Below the pieces are notes generated by a model. It did no database searches, was not told where the DNA came from, and saw only the letters and a program-made list of their open reading frames with translations. The position numbers and the translations under genes were made by a program. This document shows positions 40,644 to 41,505 of a stretch of 41,505 bases of DNA, piece after piece. This stretch comes from Bacteroidales bacterium (GTDB lineage Bacteria; Bacteroidota; Bacteroidia; Bacteroidales; P3), in assembly GCA_016296345.1 (NCBI GenBank), contig JAEDJL010000017.1, positions 1-41,505 of the forward strand, read 5' to 3'. The stretch's first letter is position 1; each line of letters starts with the position of its first letter.

Positions 40644-40674
40644 AGAGTTGCAAAGCATACTGCCTTGCAACTCT
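40644..40674 (-). terminator. Likely terminator of the LRR T9SS protein gene
   Basis: AGAGTTGCAA (40644-40653) pairs with TTGCAACTCT (40665-40674), a 10-bp perfect stem with an 11-nt loop, 31 bp after the minus-strand stop. The following minus-strand sequence is T-rich but not a pure run. Confidence 0.6.
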
Positions 40675-40704
40675 CAAATAAAAATGTTTAGTCAATTTAT
40701 CGCC

Positions 40705-41505
40705 TTACTCGACAATTAGTTTCTTTGTGGTGTTTCCAATCATGAGAGTATAAACTCCGCTCGGAAGGTCTCTAAGGTCAAGCCTTACGCTCTCTGTGCC
40801 TGCCGAAAGGTCAAACGTTTTGATAACTCTTCCTACAAAGTCTGCAATTCTGAGTAAGCTATGCTCTTGCAATGCCTTAAATTCCACGGTCGCAAAGCCT
40901 CTTACAGGGTTCGGATAAACAACAAACTCCCTTGTGCTTTCAACCTCCTGCAAAGAAACTGAGCAATCTTCCTCAATGCGATTTGGGAAATACTCATTCC
41001 ACAGCGAAGAAGTGTAAGCCTCCAAACTACCACAAGGGACTGTTACATTGCAATTATTCGGGTTAGGGAAAACGTAATTACCAATCACAGGAGGAACAAC
41101 AGCATTAGAAACAATTGAAGTCAAACTGCTGCAACGCCTAAACGCCCTATAACCAATCGAAGTAACGCTATTACCAATTGTAACAGAAGTCAAACTGCTG
41201 CACCAAGAAAACGCACTCTCACCAATCGAAGTAACGCTATTAGGAATTGTAATAGAAGTCAATCCGCTGCACTCATAAAACGCCCACACACCAATCGAAG
41301 TAACGCTATTAGGGATAGTAACAGAAGTCAATCCGCTACAATTCTCAAACGCACTCTCACCAATCGAAGTAACGCTATAAGGTGTGCCATTGTTGGTAAC
41401 AGAACTTGGAATAACAACAGCACCGCTGACAAAATTATTATTTTGAAAAGCTGAATTCAAATCACAGAGAAGTGAATAGACAGTATTACCCGACAGAGCA
41501 ACTAC
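40705..41505 (-). CDS. BspA-like leucine-rich-repeat protein with T9SS sorting domain (5' partial)
   Basis: The frame is open to the right window edge; the TTG at 41460 is an internal Leu codon, so the true start lies outside. Visible are four 23-residue LRR_5 (BspA-type) repeats with the pattern VTSIG..AF..CS.LTS..I.NS, encoded by 69-bp units. A short linker with a Cys pair (NNCNVTVPC) follows, then a T9SS type A domain: VVYPNPVRGFATVEF, RIADFVGRVIKTF and SGVYTLMIG, ending KKLIVE. LRR_5 proteins are usually surface proteins that bind host or other bacterial surfaces; that role is inferred from the family. Confidence 0.88.
   Translation of the reverse strand, partial: VVALSGNTVYSLLCDLNSAFQNNNFVSGAVVIPSSVTNNGTPYSVTSIGESAFENCSGLTSVTIPNSVTSIGVWAFYECSGLTSITIPNSVTSIGESAFSWCSSLTSVTIGNSVTSIGYRAFRRCSSLTSIVSNAVVPPVIGNYVFPNPNNCNVTVPCGSLEAYTSSLWNEYFPNRIEEDCSVSLQEVESTREFVVYPNPVRGFATVEFKALQEHSLLRIADFVGRVIKTFDLSAGTESVRLDLRDLPSGVYTLMIGNTTKKLIVE

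Noticed and set aside
40015..40670. Two short minus-strand frames (73 and 66 codons) in the long gap
   Set aside because: No domain, start context or codon pattern supports them, and the second overlaps the terminator hairpin at 40644-40674.

Overview
The window is chromosomal DNA from a Bacteroidota bacterium, most likely of the order Bacteroidales. Three proteins end in a type IX secretion (T9SS) type A sorting domain, with a YPNP motif near its start and KLIV-type C-termini. Transcription starts are marked by the Bacteroidota -7 box TAnnTTTG, several with a TTG about 19-20 bp upstream, and Shine-Dalgarno sequences are mostly absent. Family content agrees: DUF4270, DUF3822, a DUF4143 ATPase, a half-length glycogen-synthase-like GT5 protein and a kinase-RapZ fusion. 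No phage, transposase, conjugation or CRISPR genes were seen, so this is mainly core genome with a few surface proteins.

Layout. 1-930: 3' end of a secreted repeat protein. 1437-2777: AAA/DUF4143 ATPase behind four spaced direct repeats. 7057-2802 (minus): pdxJ, an AspT-like transporter and a U32 peptidase-family protein, reading away from ileS-lipB (7385-11467, plus). Then tRNA-Cys, a small lipoprotein and a secreted thioredoxin. 19579-12907 (minus): a tight seven-gene run of GT5 protein, DUF4270 lipoprotein, MORN protein, UbiA-like prenyltransferase, Maf, response regulator and histidine kinase. 24891-19772 (minus): glmM, a T9SS protein, GT39 and GT2 glycosyltransferases and a 67-residue Cys-rich membrane protein. 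27158-25014 (minus): a ClpB without its N-domain, divergent from a 1151-residue putative PPi-type PEP carboxykinase (27465-30920). 31177-37435 (plus): queA, ispD, kinase-RapZ fusion, a membrane protein, DUF3822, rsmD and a PfkB kinase. Then a four-helix-bundle protein and a DHOD-like enzyme (minus), a TPR membrane protein (plus), about 780 bp without a convincing gene, and the 3' part of a leucine-rich-repeat T9SS protein running off the right edge.

The most unusual feature is not a gene. Nine places carry arrays of a short palindromic core, ACGGCGT or its reverse complement ACGCCGT, usually inside AAAACGSCGTTTT. Thirty-seven cores give 28 intervals: 24 are exactly 21 bp and four are 22 bp. 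The arrays occur between divergent, convergent and co-directional genes alike. One lies inside the GT39 gene, where 21 bp equals seven codons and is translated as a heptad repeat (x-x-x-Q/R/S-N-A-V/L). A tenth locus (40300-40450) keeps a roughly 21-bp period but has different cores. I read these as a family of phase-locked, REP- or MITE-like elements that may also bind a protein along one face of the helix; that function is inference.
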